This document shows, piece by piece, positions 45,904-57,946 of a stretch of 64,000 nt of DNA. Every line of letters starts with the position of its first letter. Positions within the stretch are counted from its first letter, which is position 1. Origin of the DNA: Stenocarpella maydis. Its lineage: Eukaryota > Ascomycota > Sordariomycetes > Diaporthales > Diaporthaceae. The DNA lies in contig NQMI01000011.1 of the NCBI GenBank assembly GCA_002270565.1, positions 415,055 through 479,054 on the forward strand. Direction: 5' to 3'. The notes under the pieces are model-generated. The model saw only the letters and a list, made by a program, of their open reading frames with translations. It was not told where the DNA came from and searched no databases. Made by a program: the position numbers and the translations under genes.

Positions 45904-46152
45904 ACATACCACATAGTGTTCATCCTCACTCAGTATCCCACGCGAGCTTTTGTGTCAGGGGTCCTCCTGTCTGCTTGGGATCAAGCTTGGCCTCGTTCGA
46001 GCTTTTTAGGTGCCTCGACTGCCAACGACAGACACGCACTCCTCCAAGGAAGCCCCGCAAGCCCCGACTCCAGCACGCCCTGCCATTGCTAGCCTGGTTC
46101 CTGAACGACAGCACTTTATGCGAACCGGGTCTCCGGGTACAACACCGTTGAC

Positions 46153-47327
46153 ATGCCTCTGACCGTCCAATGGCCCTACCGGGTATCCCGGGACGGCCTC
46201 TGGAACCCCCAGACCTCGACCTTGAACTGGTGCGAAGAAGTAAGACGTCTCGGAATCACCAGCGGCTGCTGAGGACATCACACATGCTGACCTGCCATTC
46301 CCTAGGACTGTACGTATGAAAGGGCTGCTGCGACGTTGTCCTGGAGCCCCCAACCCGGCACCCCTCGGAAAACCGTAGCGTGGTGTTGTGTGACTGTGTA
46401 TTGACATGGTACATTCGTAGACAACATCACGCCGTACTGTGCTGAGTTCGTCAACACCGTGACCAATGTGATCTTCATGCATCTTGGCGTCATGGGCATC
46501 CGCGACTGCCTCCGCTACGGCCATGACCGCGTCTTCATCGTCTCCTATCTGGGGTACATCATCGTCGGTCTCGGCTCGATGCTCTTCCACGCCACCCTCA
46601 AATGTGTGTCCCCCCCCCCCATTCCTGGTGCTGTACCGGCTCTCTGACCCATGGATCACATGCTGACCTGGCCCTCCCAGACTCGATGCAGCTCGCAGAT
46701 GAGCTGCCCATGATATACACCACTTGTATTATGGCTTTCGCAACATTTTCATATTCACGGCCGAGACCCGTGGCCGTGCTGATCGGGGTTGGGCTCGCCG
46801 CCCTCGCTGCCTTCATCACAATCTACTACCACCTCTCACAGAACCCGGTGTTCCATCAGGTAGCATACGCCTCGCTGACATGTGCCGTCGTCTTCCGCGG
46901 CATGTACATCATGGAGGCACAACTCCGCCCAGCGCTGAGGCAACGGAGCGAGAGCCAGGCGCACGCCGATCAGGTCATGAAGCAGATGTGGTCGATGGCT
47001 GCCACTGGTATCGCGCTGTTCTTGATCGGCTTCTTCATCTGGAACATGGACAACATCTACTGCGGGCACCTCCGGAGCCTCCGGAGCTCCGTCCTGCTGC
47101 CATGGGCCGTCATCTTCGAGGGCCACGGGTGGTGGCACATCTTCACCGGGCTGGGGGCCTACTACTTTATTATATGGAGAGTATGGCTGACCTATTGTCT
47201 CAACGGCAAAGAACGCGAGTTCATGCTGCAATGGCCGTCGCCTTTTACATCCGTCCCAAAGGTCGTGCCCCGGTCTGGTTTTACAAGGGCTAATGGCGTC
47301 AACGGGTCGAGTAAAAAGGCGTTGTAG
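46153..47327 (+). CDS. YPC1: Alkaline ceramidase (Ypc1/Ydc1/ACER family)
   Basis: ER/Golgi membrane amidase that splits (phyto/dihydro)ceramide to a long-chain base and fatty acid. Four exons are inferred: 46153-46239, 46306-46309 (4 nt), 46421-46603 and 46681-47327, giving 306 residues. The 4-nt exon GACT restores NWCEE-DY-NITPYCAEFVNT, the conserved N-terminus. Without it the frame breaks. Seven hydrophobic helices are seen. Putative zinc ligands are the His of SMLFHATLKY and the two His of GHGWWHIFTG (His-x-x-x-His spacing), and the Asp of QLADELP is the conserved acidic residue. The third intron contains a C13 run. The C-terminus ends in KKAL, compatible with ER retention by a dilysine-like signal (inference). 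Confidence 0.93.
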
Positions 47328-48876
47328 CATATCGGGGCGCACGAGATCGGTCGCGCAGTCACACCTAGAAATACATGTTCGAGTGCATGTATTGCTTATA
47401 CTGTACTCTTTGGTCTAGACTCGTCGTGGGGGCGCAGCGACAGGGAGATATGCAAGACCCCTCCTGGATGCATGGCATGCAATGCTATACACATGGAACG
47501 AACAGATGTTATAACAGGAATTGCCTTTATAACGTAGCACCCCGGCAGCTGCGGTTGAACAACAACACCCTGGCACTGCAAACCATTGGACTATCAGGAG
47601 AGCAGAAGCATGCGGAACAACTTGCCAGCCCTCCAGCCCTCCTGGTTTGGCGGTGACCCCACTCGCTCCCCTGCTGCGGGCCATCCCTCGGTTGCAGTGA
47701 CGCACCACTACCCACCCACCATCCACTTGTGCGATTGGTGTTTGCTCATTGTCCCCCGCGTCCCGAGCTGCTGGGCAGGGTCAAGGTTTCATGGAGCTGG
47801 CTGGGTGGACAGTGAGAGAGAGGTCTGCCTGTACACCAGGTCAGATCTTCAAGTACCTAGATAGGGAGTAGGCAGGGACCATTCCATCCAGATCCTGATC
47901 CTCCCTCGGATCCTGACGTGTATTTCGCAAAAGCTTGGCAACCCCCCAGAAGGGCTGGACGGCTGCCAGTATACAGAATCATGCAAGATGTCTCGATTTA
48001 TATTGGAAACAGCATTTCTCAGAGACAGGACTAACAACCGGTGGCCCGCAGATTGGACCGTCAAAACATGCACTTGATAAGCTCGCGTGCTTTGAGCCTT
48101 TTTTGCTTGGGCCTACGTTGAGGTCTCAGGCTTGGTTGTCTATCATTTTGTCTTGCCAGGCTTGCACGTCTCATACGTACAGTAATCGTACAACAGCAAG
48201 CACAGCAGCAGCGTGAGACGAGATGGGATGCCTTCTGTGATGCCTACTCGCCTCGGGCTATGTGATCCAAGTGTTGGCTTCAAGTTATTGCTCGGGATAC
48301 ACGCGTACTAGAACTGCAAGCACGTACCGTATTGGCTGTGTCAGGCAACCTTGGAAACATTTCCTGCATCCCCCACGCCCACACCTGCCCAGCCCACCGG
48401 GCCACTGGAGAGCTCTACCTGGGTACCTGCCTAGGCAGGCTAGGTACTTCGGTACCAGACGTGGCGCTCTTTTTTAGTCCCTACCAGCCTGCTAAACATG
48501 CGTGCTGCGTGTGCTGTCACCGTGAGGAATCACCCCTCGGCTCTCCCAGAATCACGCCCACACCCAATAGTACTAAACTTCCTTCCTCTGCTTGTCTTGC
48601 TTCTCTCCAACAAGATTCGGTGGTCTTATGCAATGGTCCACCAGGGTACCAGCGTTTCACCTCCGCTACCACACCTGCAGTAACGCCCAGACAAGCTTCG
48701 AGACACCGCGCGCGACCGGTTCGGCCCCAGTCGCTCCCAATTTCTCCCTCGTCAGGACTGGCATCCCGCTCCCAGCATGCCAACCTTTGACACGCAGCCC
48801 CCCGAACTGTAGCTCGACACCTTCTGCCACCCACTGGATGGCCACGTCACTCTCTAGATTCCCCTACTGAGGAGTC
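47328..48876. other. Intergenic, promoter of the TMF-like gene
   Basis: About 1.5 kb. It includes a 14-bp perfect palindrome CCTGCCTAGGCAGG at 48426-48439 inside a cluster of GGTAC/GTACC motifs, about 440 bp before the next ATG. No gene was seen. Confidence 0.6.
48426..48439. promoter_or_regulatory. 14-bp perfect palindrome in a GGTAC-rich cluster
   Basis: CCTGCCTAGGCAGG equals its own reverse complement. It is flanked by GGGTAC on the left and by TAGGTAC and GGTACC on the right within 35 bp. It could be a dimer binding site; its function is unknown. Confidence 0.4.
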
Positions 48877-51531
48877 ATGTCAGCTCAAGGAGGAGGAGGC
48901 AGCAAGTCGAGATGGGGCTCGCTTCTGTCGCAGGCCGTCGCCGGCGTCGAAGCCCGCCTCGACACCATCCTGGCTGAGGAGGACCAGCCAAAGCCCACCC
49001 CGAGCCCCACTCCCTCGCAACAGTCCAAGCCAAGCACCGGTATGCTTACGCCTCATATCCCGAGACACACAAAGGTGGCTGTCACGTAACGCATGCTGAC
49101 TCGTTTGCGGCGCAGCACCGACGAGGTCCGACTCCACGAGGAGCAAGCAAAACGACAGGCTGCAGGAGAGACTAGCAAGGGCCGTCGCGGCAAAACAGGC
49201 TGCAAGCAAAGGGGATATATCGTCAGCGAAGCCCACGCCGACAGCAAGCCCACGGCAGAGCTTGGATGTGCCGAATCGGAGCTCCACGGACAGCACGGCG
49301 CCTGTGCTGTCAGCACAAGAGAGCCCCAAGGCAGCCTCGTCGCCGCGAGTCTCTCAAGACAACGAGAGGAAGTCGGCCGAGACACAGGAGCGGCCCGAGA
49401 CCGATACACCAAGTGCGCCTCGCGTATCTCAAGGCGTGACCACCTCAGAACCCAGTAATGGAGTTGCCGCTGAGACGACGACGGACAGCTCCACTGCGGC
49501 CCAGGCAGCAGCAGCTGCTGGTGCGGTCACGGAACTGCAGGAGGACCGCATTAAGCAGCTGGAGAAGGCCCTGGAGGAGTTGGCATTGCAGCAGCAGGAG
49601 GAGACACACAACTACGTCGAGCAGATCGACGCCCTGCAAGCAAAGATACACTATCTAGCCCGACAATCTTCCGACTCGGCAAGGAAAGCGGCCCAAGAGG
49701 CGCCTGCCGGTAGCCTGGAGAGGAAGCTGGCGGAAAAGGACCAACAAATAGCTGGGCTCATGGAAGAGGGCAAGAACTTGGCTAGCACGGAACAGAAGCT
49801 CCGAACCATCATCAAGGCCTTGCGATCGAAGATAGGCGAAAATGAGAAGGAGATCAACAACATCAAGACCTCGAAGGGGAAGGTCGAGCAGGAGCTGGAG
49901 GCAATGCGAAGGAAGGCCCGGCGTGCCGACGACATGGAAAAGTACCAAGAGGAGCTAAATAAGCGCATCGGACAATCCCAGAAGGAGACTGACGCTCTCA
50001 AGTCAGAGGGGTCCAACAAGGACAAAACTATTGCTGATCTGAAGGCGCAACTGCAAAAGTCGGCCGAGGACAAGGAGACACTGTCCAACAAGGTCAACGA
50101 GGAAGCGCTGGCCAAAGAGAGGAAGAAGGTTCGGGATCTGGAAGACCAGGTTTCCGACATCAAGGTGGAGAAGGACCTAATGATCGATCGGAGCAAAGCG
50201 CGAGAAAATGAGCTGCAGCAGAAGGCCGAACGAGCTGCGGAGCGCGCACGCGCTGTTGAGATTGAACTGAAAGCCGAGATCCAAGTGATGGAGAGCAAGA
50301 TGGAATCTATGAGGGTCATGGCGGAGGAGGTTTCCTCGGGCGCCATGGGCGACTCTCAAGCCAAGCTGCTGCGACAGGTCGAGACACTCCAGACGCAGTA
50401 CGCCATTGCAACTGAGAACTGGCAAGGCATTGAGAGCACACTGCTTGCCCGTATATCTAATCTGGAGAAGGAGAGGGACGAGGCGCAGCACCGAGAGTCA
50501 GAGATGAGGAAGAAGGCTCGTGAAGCGGTGAGTATCGTCGGGATCGTCCAGCTGGCTCTTACTGTTGCTAATGGGACAAACAGGCTCTCCGCGCAAAAAG
50601 ACACGAGGAAGAACTTGAGGATACTAAGACGCAGCTGCCCACGATACAGGAGAGTATGAAGAACTACGAATCGCAGATAGAGGCCCTGAAGGAGAGAGCC
50701 GAAGAGGCCGAGGCCGCTTTGGCCAGCGTGAAGGCAGAGCTTGAGCAACAGAAGGCGGCTTGGTCAGAGGCAAAGGCCGCCAAGGAGCAGGATAGACAGG
50801 GCCAGTGGATAGACGACCCCCCAGCACCACCGTTCAGAAGCGGCAGCAGACCGGAATCCCCTGCTATTTCCATGACGGCGAGGAGCTACAGCACCGAGCT
50901 GCTTGGGTTCGGGTCACTTTCGAACAAGTTCCGCAAGCAGTCGGCGCCCTCCAGCAACGGTGACCCCGTGGAACGCTACACCTCACGGAGGACATCGGTG
51001 CAGCCTTCAAGCAGGCCATCGCTCCATACGACGAACTCTAACGCGCTACCCCCGATACTCAGCCCCACGATAGAAGCACTGCCGGCAGCACCATCATTAC
51101 ACCCGCTAGAGAGGCAGGACACGTTCGACAGCGCGGAGCTGTCGTCGTCGCCCAAGCAGATCGTCCAGGACATGGTGTCGGTGTCGACGGTGGCGGCGGG
51201 GCCGTCGGTACAGCTGGTCGAGAAGCTGAGCGCGGCGATCCGGCGGCTCGAAACGGAGAAGGTGGCGGCCAAGGAGGAGCTGACGCGCATCTCGAGCCAG
51301 CGGGACGAGGCGCGGGCCGAGATCGTGGCGCTCATGAGGGAGACGGAGAGCGGCAGGAAGGCGGCCGAGGAGGCGGCGCGGCTGCGGGCCGAGGTGGCAC
51401 AGGTCAACGAGCGCTACGAGACGACGCTGGAGCTGCTGGGCGAGAAGAGCGAGGCGGTGGAGGAGCTCAAGGCCGACGTCGAGGACGTCAAGGCCATGTA
51501 TAGGGACCTGGTAGAAAGGACCATCAAATGA
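48877..51531 (+). CDS. Golgin TMF1/Sgm1-like coiled-coil protein
   Basis: Three exons, 48877-49039, 49116-50527 and 50584-51531, give 840 residues. The N-terminus SRWGSLLSQAVAGVEARLDTIL matches the amphipathic start of TMF/Sgm1 golgins, which tether vesicles at the trans-Golgi. About 110 residues of Ser/Thr/Pro-rich linker follow. Then comes a long coiled coil (about 180-590) containing the TMF-type segment TIIKALRSKIGENEKEINN, a Ser/Pro-rich break, and a C-terminal coiled coil (about 720-840) corresponding to the Rab6-binding TMF_TATA_bd module. The joins ST|APTRSDS and REA|ALRAKRHEEELED keep heptads. The gene is convergent with the Nas6 gene; their stop codons are 190 bp apart. Confidence 0.9.
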
Positions 51532-51721
51532 GTGGTGTGCGGACGAGGGTTGGTTTTACAGGGACAGATATAAGGAGACCGGGGCGGTCGGTCGTGCGGA
51601 CAATGTCCGGGACAGTTAGGTTCTAGCGGGGTCTCAAGAAGCCCGGGTTGTTTTTCTTCATGATATTCACGATTCATCTTCGCTCGTACCAGCCAGCCCA
51701 GCCCACGACATTGCGCTCTTG

Positions 51722-52879
51722 TCACAGCTCGATGCCCTCGTTCTCCGCCATCCGCTCGATATACATCCGGACCTCCTTGTCCGGCGCAAGGTCCAGCGCC
51801 AGCTTCCCCTCCAGGTCCCGCTTGTCCGCCTCGGCCCCGGCCTTGAGGAGCGCCACGGCGGCGTCCCCGTGGCCCTCAGCCACCGCGTGGTGCAAGGCCG
51901 TCTGGGCATCCCTGTCGGTCGCGTTGAGGGGGCTCTTGTTCTTGATGAGCAGGTTCACCATAGGCACGGAGCCGATGGCCGCGGCGCGGTGGAGGGCGTA
52001 CTGTGTGTGTGTAGTTAACTCCTGGTTAGCTGGGTCGCCTCGAGTGGTGTAGATATTCCCTCCCGTGAGCCGAGCGATCGTCTCGATGGGAATGCGAGGA
52101 ATGAGAAATCGTGTTACCTGTCCCCTCTTGTCACGGACTCGCGCTGATGCTGGAGGTTCGTTCTCGAAGAGCCTGCGGGCGACGTCGATGTTATTCTTGG
52201 AGGCTACGAAGTGGACGACCGTCTGGCCGGTGTTGTCTGCGGGAAACGCATCGCATCAGCCGGGAGCCCCCCAAGTGGCGAGAGCCAAAGGGGGGCGCGG
52301 TATGGTCCTCACTCTTCTCGTTCGGGTCTGCGCCCTTGCTCAGCAGGAACTCGACGAGCCTCTCGCTGTCCTTTACACTGGCCGCGATCATGAGCGGCGT
52401 CCAGCCTATGTCATCCTGTGCGCGCACGATGCTTTCGTTCAGCCCCCATGAGTTTAAAGGCCATCTGGTGGGTGAGACCCTCTCTCTCCACCCCTCCCTG
52501 GGTCTGGCCATCGTCATACCTGGACGTCGACATCGAAATCCTTCTGCTCCGATAGCAACTGGACGATGTCCAGCTGGTTTGCGGAGGCTGCCCAGTGGAT
52601 CGGCAGCCGCCCGTCGTCGTCCTTGCGCTTGGCAAGTGTTGGCTCGGCCTACAGGACCGGGGACGACGACACCCCTTGTCAGTCTGATGGCTGTCCCTTC
52701 TCATGACGAGTTTGTCGCCTCATAGGACACTCACGTTCAGGAGGGACTGGACCGTTGAAACTGGGAGGCGTTAGTTAGCCCTGAACTCCTGTTGGGCTGG
52801 CGGGTGATGCCTGAGGATGAGACTCACGCTTGCCCTCTCTGCAGGCGGCATGGATGGCAAACTTGGAATCCGCATCCAT
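51722..52879 (-). CDS. NAS6: Proteasome assembly chaperone Nas6/gankyrin
   Basis: Ankyrin-repeat chaperone that binds the Rpt3 ATPase C-terminus during 19S base assembly (PSMD10 in animals). Six exons are inferred: 52879-52828, 52760-52735 (26 nt), 52648-52520, 52415-52313, 52236-52118 and 52000-51722, giving 235 residues (yeast 228). All joins stay in phase, for example EGK|LSTVQSLLN|AEPTLAKRKDDDGRLPIHWAAS and DDIGWTPLMIAAS. Six or so ankyrin repeats follow in order, ending TALHHAVAEGHGDAAVALLKAGAEADKRDLEGKLALDLAPDKEV. Intron density is the highest in the window. It shares a divergent promoter region with the Prp46 gene. Confidence 0.9.
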
Positions 52880-53707
52880 TTTGATTTCTCTCGTTTATTC
52901 GCCCAGATATCCCGAGGCCTGTCTGGGAGAGGGCAAGGGGAAAAATTCAAGAAGGAGTCTTGGGCGATGGTGAGGAATGCTTTTCTGTGAGCACTCGCCG
53001 CTCTAAAGTATGTAAGTGAGCTGAGTGGTTGAAGGTGGTGCCTTGGCTGCGACTCCCAGGCAACTGCTCCGTATAAATCCAGACCCGCCTCCTACAATAG
53101 TCGACAGCCCAACTCCGGCCGTCGTTGCGGAGCTTTACATGACACCCAAAGGATTCTACAAAGTTCCAAAGTGAAATAAAAGTAGTCCCACTTGAAATTA
53201 CCCCACTACAGTTATGCTGTTGAACATGCTTCACGTGGAAGTCAACATACAGCATCACATTTTTTGCACACCCAGAATCCGGGCTCCTTGTGCACGGCAG
53301 AGCTTGCGAAGAGGCCAGAAGAAGGAAGCAGCATATATTAATAAGAAAACCGCTCTTCGAATTATGGAATACCAGAACATATGTCAACTTGCATCCAAGG
53401 CCCGCGTTCTTCCCTCAGACCCCGATCCGACCAGCCCCGCGGTAGTTGCAAGCAGCACCTGCCTCGCTGCGAAGAGACCACCGCGGGTACCTTGCTAAGC
53501 TCCCGAAATTTTTGGGACGGCGATTCCAATGCTCCAAAGCCAAGTCAACACCTCATCTATCTATCTACTTCACCCTTCGCCACAACAAACGATCTCCCAC
53601 ATTGCAACGACCCTGCGCCTACATCACAACGACCACACTGACCAGAACCAAGTCTCCTTTTCCACCCTTAGATCAAATAATTGGCCACGGCCTGATTCAC
53701 AACGGTA
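52880..53707. other. Divergent promoter region Nas6 / Prp46
   Basis: About 830 bp with an AT-rich centre (53200-53370) and CT-rich DNA before the Prp46 ATG. No gene was seen. Confidence 0.6.
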
Positions 53708-55240
53708 ATGGCAGCCGACGTCTCAGCGGCCGGCCTCGAGTCGCTCATCATCAAGAACGCGAGGGCTACGAAGCTCGCCTATACAGATTCGACAGGCCGC
53801 AAGCGGATACGCCTGGACCCATCAGTCGACCCAGAGCCCGAGGCTGACAAGGACGCCATCTCAATACGCCTACACGCAGAGTACAACGATGTCCTAGAAC
53901 TGCCCGCGCCCCTGGCCGCGAAGCAGGCTGCCGCGGCCGGCGCCAGGAAGAAGGCAAAGAAGGCAGCAGGGGAGGCGCCGCCGACGCCGGCCGAGGAGAA
54001 CACCAGGAAGCTGATAGAGGGGATACCGCCAAAGGCGCCAAGTGGGAAGCCAGGGGCCGGACCGCAGTCCAACGCCCTCGTGCGCCGGACGCCAGGCGCG
54101 CCCGGCGCGGGCGGCGCCGGTGACAGAGGCCAGGGGGGTTCACAGACGACGAGCCTGATGCGCATGTCGGAGGCGATGAACTCGCAGCCCAAGCCCGAGT
54201 GGCACAAGCCGTGGAAGCTGCACAAGGTCATCTCGGGCCACCTGGGGTGGGTGCGCAGCGTCGCCGTCGAGCCCAACAACAAGTGGTTCGTGTCGGGGAG
54301 CGGCGACAGGACGATCAAGGTGTGGGATCTGGCGTCTGGGCAGCTGCGCCTGACGCTGACAGGCCACATCAGTACGGTCCGGGGCCTGGCGGTGTCGCCT
54401 AGGCATCCGTACCTGTTCTCGTGCGGCGAGGACAAGATGGTCAAGTGCTGGGATCTGGAGACGAACAAGGTCATCCGGCACTACCACGGGCATCTATCGG
54501 GTGTCTATACTCTGGCACTACACCCCACATTGGATGTGCTGGTCACAGGTGGAAGGGACGGCGTCGCAAGGGTGTGGGACATGCGGACCAGGAGCAACAT
54601 ACACGTCCTCAGCGGCCACACCGGCACAGTCAGCAGTGTAATCTGCCAGGAGGCCGACCCTCAGGTTATCACAGGGTCCCTCGACAGCCAGTGCCGTTTG
54701 TGGGATCTCGCTGCGGGCAAGACAATGGGCGTCCTGACCCACCACAAGAAAGGCATTCGTGCGCTGGCGTCACATCCGTCAGAGTTCACATTCGCCACAG
54801 GGAGCACCTCCAGCATCAAGCAGTGGAAGTGCCCTGAGGGTGCCTTCATGCAGAACTTTGAGGGCCACAACGCCATCATCAACACGCTCTCCGTAAATAA
54901 CGACAACATCCTGTTCTCTGGAGGTGACAACGGGTCTATGAGTTTCTGGGTAAGTGCAGTCACACTAGATAGACTTGTTGGTTGTCGAAGCGTTCCAGCT
55001 GACTCGAGGCAACAGGACTGGAAATCCGGATACCGCTACCAAGCAATGGATACTATCGCCCAGCCCGGCTCGCTCGATGCCGAAAACGGCGTGTTCTGCT
55101 CTACGTTTGACCACTCCGGCCTGCGGCTCATCTGTGGAGAGGCGGATAAGACGATCAAGATATGGCGTCCGGATGACGACGCGACGCCCGAGACTCATCC
55201 CATCGAATGGAAGCCCACCTTGCAGAGGAGGCGGTTCTGA
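53708..55240 (+). CDS. PRP46: Pre-mRNA-splicing factor Prp46/PLRG1
   Basis: WD40 subunit of the Prp19/NTC complex, needed for spliceosome activation and both splicing steps. Two exons, 53708-54949 and 55016-55240, give 488 residues. The 66-nt intron (GTAAGT donor, AACAG acceptor) is a multiple of three and has no stop, so the frame also runs straight through it. Splicing is preferred because it restores [15 protein letters not shown]. The N-terminal 160 residues are charged and Ala/Gly-rich, and WD repeats occupy about 170-475. Diagnostic motifs include [57 protein letters not shown] and FNFEGH-type repeats. The C-terminus [12 protein letters not shown] is typical of the family. Confidence 0.95.
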   Translation: MAADVSAAGLESLIIKNARATKLAYTDSTGRKRIRLDPSVDPEPEADKDAISIRLHAEYNDVLELPAPLAAKQAAAAGARKKAKKAAGEAPPTPAEENTRKLIEGIPPKAPSGKPGAGPQSNALVRRTPGAPGAGGAGDRGQGGSQTTSLMRMSEAMNSQPKPEWHKPWKLHKVISGHLGWVRSVAVEPNNKWFVSGSGDRTIKVWDLASGQLRLTLTGHISTVRGLAVSPRHPYLFSCGEDKMVKCWDLETNKVIRHYHGHLSGVYTLALHPTLDVLVTGGRDGVARVWDMRTRSNIHVLSGHTGTVSSVICQEADPQVITGSLDSQCRLWDLAAGKTMGVLTHHKKGIRALASHPSEFTFATGSTSSIKQWKCPEGAFMQNFEGHNAIINTLSVNNDNILFSGGDNGSMSFWVSAVTLDRLVGCRSVPADSRQQDWKSGYRYQAMDTIAQPGSLDAENGVFCSTFDHSGLRLICGEADKTIKIWRPDDDATPETHPIEWKPTLQRRRF

Positions 55241-55572
55241 GAATCGAACTTAAGGGATGCCAGCATGCATAAATAGATGGCTTATGATAGGGATGTCTAG
55301 GTAAACATCGGGTCATAATGATTATCTCTGGCACTGTAACCTGGAGTGTAAAGAACATTTCCGTTCGCAGGGGGAAGGCGATGCTGACCCTGCTCGGGGT
55401 CCAAGAGTTGACCTTAATTTGGATATATGTCCCCCACGAAATTCTCAAGTGATTGCGCCGGAAGACATGTCCCATTGAACGCCATCATTACTTGGATCTG
55501 AATCAGCTGTCGTGAGGTGTAACGGTGGCAGCCATAGTCTCATCATTAAATACGCTTCCGCAGGCGCGAAGA
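55241..55572. other. Convergent 3' spacer Prp46 / Orc1
   Basis: 332 bp between the two stop codons. Nothing coding was seen. Confidence 0.7.
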
Positions 55573-57946
55573 CTACATAATAAGGCTCATGGCCTTTATC
55601 TCAGGGTCATCCCTGAATGCCAGGCGGATCTCCTCACCCCCCACCGCCAGGCGTATCTTGCTGGGCCGCTCGGCCTTGTGTGCCTCGAGGTTGATAATTC
55701 CAGCCCCCGTCAGATCGACGGCTGCGGCCCCCAGGCCCGCGAGGCGAACCCCCTTCACGTCGCGGCGCGCCTTGTTGTCCCACGCGCCGCCACCGGCCGG
55801 ATGGGCCTTCCTCTGCAGCAGCTCCAGCTGCCTGCTGTCGGCGGCGAGCTTGAGCGAGCGCTGCATCTCCTCGAGCACGTCCCCGTACGTGCTCTCCGCC
55901 AGGCCCGTCCTCTGCGTCCTCGCCAGGAGCGCGGACAAGAGCAGCCTCGAGGTGAAGGGCAGGGTGCGCAGGTACTGCTGCAGGGGGCTGCTCGTCGCCT
56001 CGTTGATGGCTCTCCGCACCGTGTCGATTGTGACCCGGCTGAGGTTCTTCTTCTTGGCCGGGGTCTCGCCCTTGGCCTCTTTCTCCCTCTGCCTCTTGCT
56101 CGGGGTTGAGGGTTCCGACGTGGGGCCTGCTGATTTTGCCTCGACCTCTGCCAGTTCCACCGCTCTCCTGCAGATATCGAGCGCCCGCCTGGCGTCTCCG
56201 CTGACGGCCGCAACCTTGCGGCTTGCGAACTGGATGGCGTCTGGCTCGACGATGTCGCCGGGGACGCCCTCGAGCCTGGACTGCACGATCTTCATGAGTT
56301 GCTCGTGGTTGTATCCCGGGAAGGTGATTCGCGTCAGTCCCAAGCGACTGCTGATCTTGTTGCTCAGTGTCCTCTCTGGTAGATCCATGGTATTTGCCAC
56401 GGCCAACACAATAAGCCGGCTGTGTCTCAAGCCAGGCCAGTTGAAGAAGTTGTACATCACTCCCTGGTTTTTCGTGACCAGCTGGTCCAGCTCGTCCATC
56501 AACACGACACATGGCACCCTGCGAGGGCTGGGGTGACTGAAATCCCTTTCCAACAGATCTAGAGCCTGTGCCGGGCTGACTCGTTGCCCCCTGAGCGCCT
56601 CCCACAGGAGCGAGTATGCCTGGTGGGGATCCGTGATCTTCATGCCGTTGATCTCTACAAAAATGAAGTCGTCCAGCTCGTCTGACCTCACCGACTCATC
56701 CAGCCGGGAAACCACCTCCCTGACCGTTGCCGTCTTTCCTGTTCCAGGGGTTCCAGATATGTAGATACAGGTCCCCATGCCATCTGTGATAGCAGCCTCG
56801 AGGTGGGAATAGACTAGGCTGAACTCTGCCTCTCGGCACGGGAGGCTGGTTGGGACAGACGCGACGTGAAGGTTGGCTCGGGCCAGCTGGAAGGGGGAGG
56901 ACTGGTGGTGACTTGGCGAGAGGATGCGAGTTGCTAAAGGGGTAAACTCGAGATGCTTCTTCAATACCACCCTATGTCAAAGTCAGTCTGCTGATATGGT
57001 TATAGAGTACACACTTGCCTACTTTCGGTGGGAGGATGGAGTCACTGGTTTGCTCGCAGACCGTGCTTTCTTTGGCGTGCCGAGATGGCTGGCCGGCTTC
57101 CGTGGCGTTTGTTTCTGCCACCTTTCATCCTCATCGGCGTCTTCAATGGCATTGTAAACGTCATCCGGGGTCCTCTGTCTCGCTGGCCTGTGTTTCCTCG
57201 TCGCTTTTGTCCCACCCTCAACCAGTTCCTCCAGCGCGTTTATGTCGCCCGCTCCCCGATAGACATCCTCCCACACAAACTCGTCCGTGTAGGTTGCTGT
57301 CCTCGTGTTACACCCTCGCCGGCAAACAAAGATCTTGCCATGGTCTTTTGAGCTCCTTGGCACCTTCCCGTTCGGGTAGAGCTTCTGGAACACCTCCTGA
57401 GAAACGACCTTTGCCCTCCCGTTGATAGCTGCCAGGGGGTTCAGGTCCGAGTTTGGGGTTATATACAGCTCGTTCTGTAGGGAGTGTCAGCCTCATCCGA
57501 CACCACTCCGTCTTCCTGCGGCAGCCACGGGTTTTACTCACCCAGAGGAAGTCCGTCCTCTTCTTGTGCTTGTTTCGTATCTCCTTCTCGGACGAAAACC
57601 ACAAGAAATCGGCGGCCATCTCTCCCTCTTCATCCTCCAGAAACTCGCGGATTATGGCGATCCAGGCCTCACCGGAAGTCTCTGCTTTGAGAAGCACAAT
57701 GTCACCCACACGACACACAAACGACCCCATCCTCGCACCGATGATTTTTGGATCGTCATCTACCAGAGGACGCTTCCTCTTGCGCGAAGACCCTTCACCC
57801 GGCGAGGCCTGTCGGGCGTCCTCGACAATCCACTCCCATGGGTGGTCGTCAACGCCGAGTTCGTCATCCGAGTCCTCCCTAGCGATGCCGGGCACGACGG
57901 CCTGCTTGCTCCTCCTCGAGGGCCGTGATGAAGTGGCTGAGGGCAT
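55573..57946 (-). CDS. ORC1: Origin recognition complex subunit 1
   Basis: The largest ORC subunit, an ATPase that marks replication origins and loads MCM with Cdc6. Three exons, 57946-57542, 57474-57023 and 56971-55573, give 751 residues. The joins DFLW|NELYITPN and SSHRK|VVLKKHLEFTPL are in phase. Residues about 70-215 form a BAH domain (nucleosome binding). A basic linker follows, then the AAA+ module: Walker A GTPGTGKT (about 359-366), Walker B VVLMDELDQL (about 442-451), sensor-1 AVANTMDLP and the arginine-finger region SSRLGLTRITFPGY. The C-terminal 170 residues form the winged-helix domain (SRLLLSALLARTQR...YGDVLEEMQR). It is shorter than yeast Orc1 but normal for filamentous fungi. 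Confidence 0.95.

Larger units (their letters stand above)
45058..46152. other. Intergenic, promoter of the ceramidase gene
   Basis: About 1.1 kb. It contains the ACGCAG hexamer repeat (45481-45516) and a C13 run near 45705. A TATAAAG preceded by a pyrimidine tract lies about 250 bp before the ceramidase ATG. No gene was seen. Confidence 0.6.

Noticed and set aside
55589..56536. 315-codon plus-strand frame inside Orc1
   Set aside because: Shadow of the AAA+ coding exon on the opposite strand.
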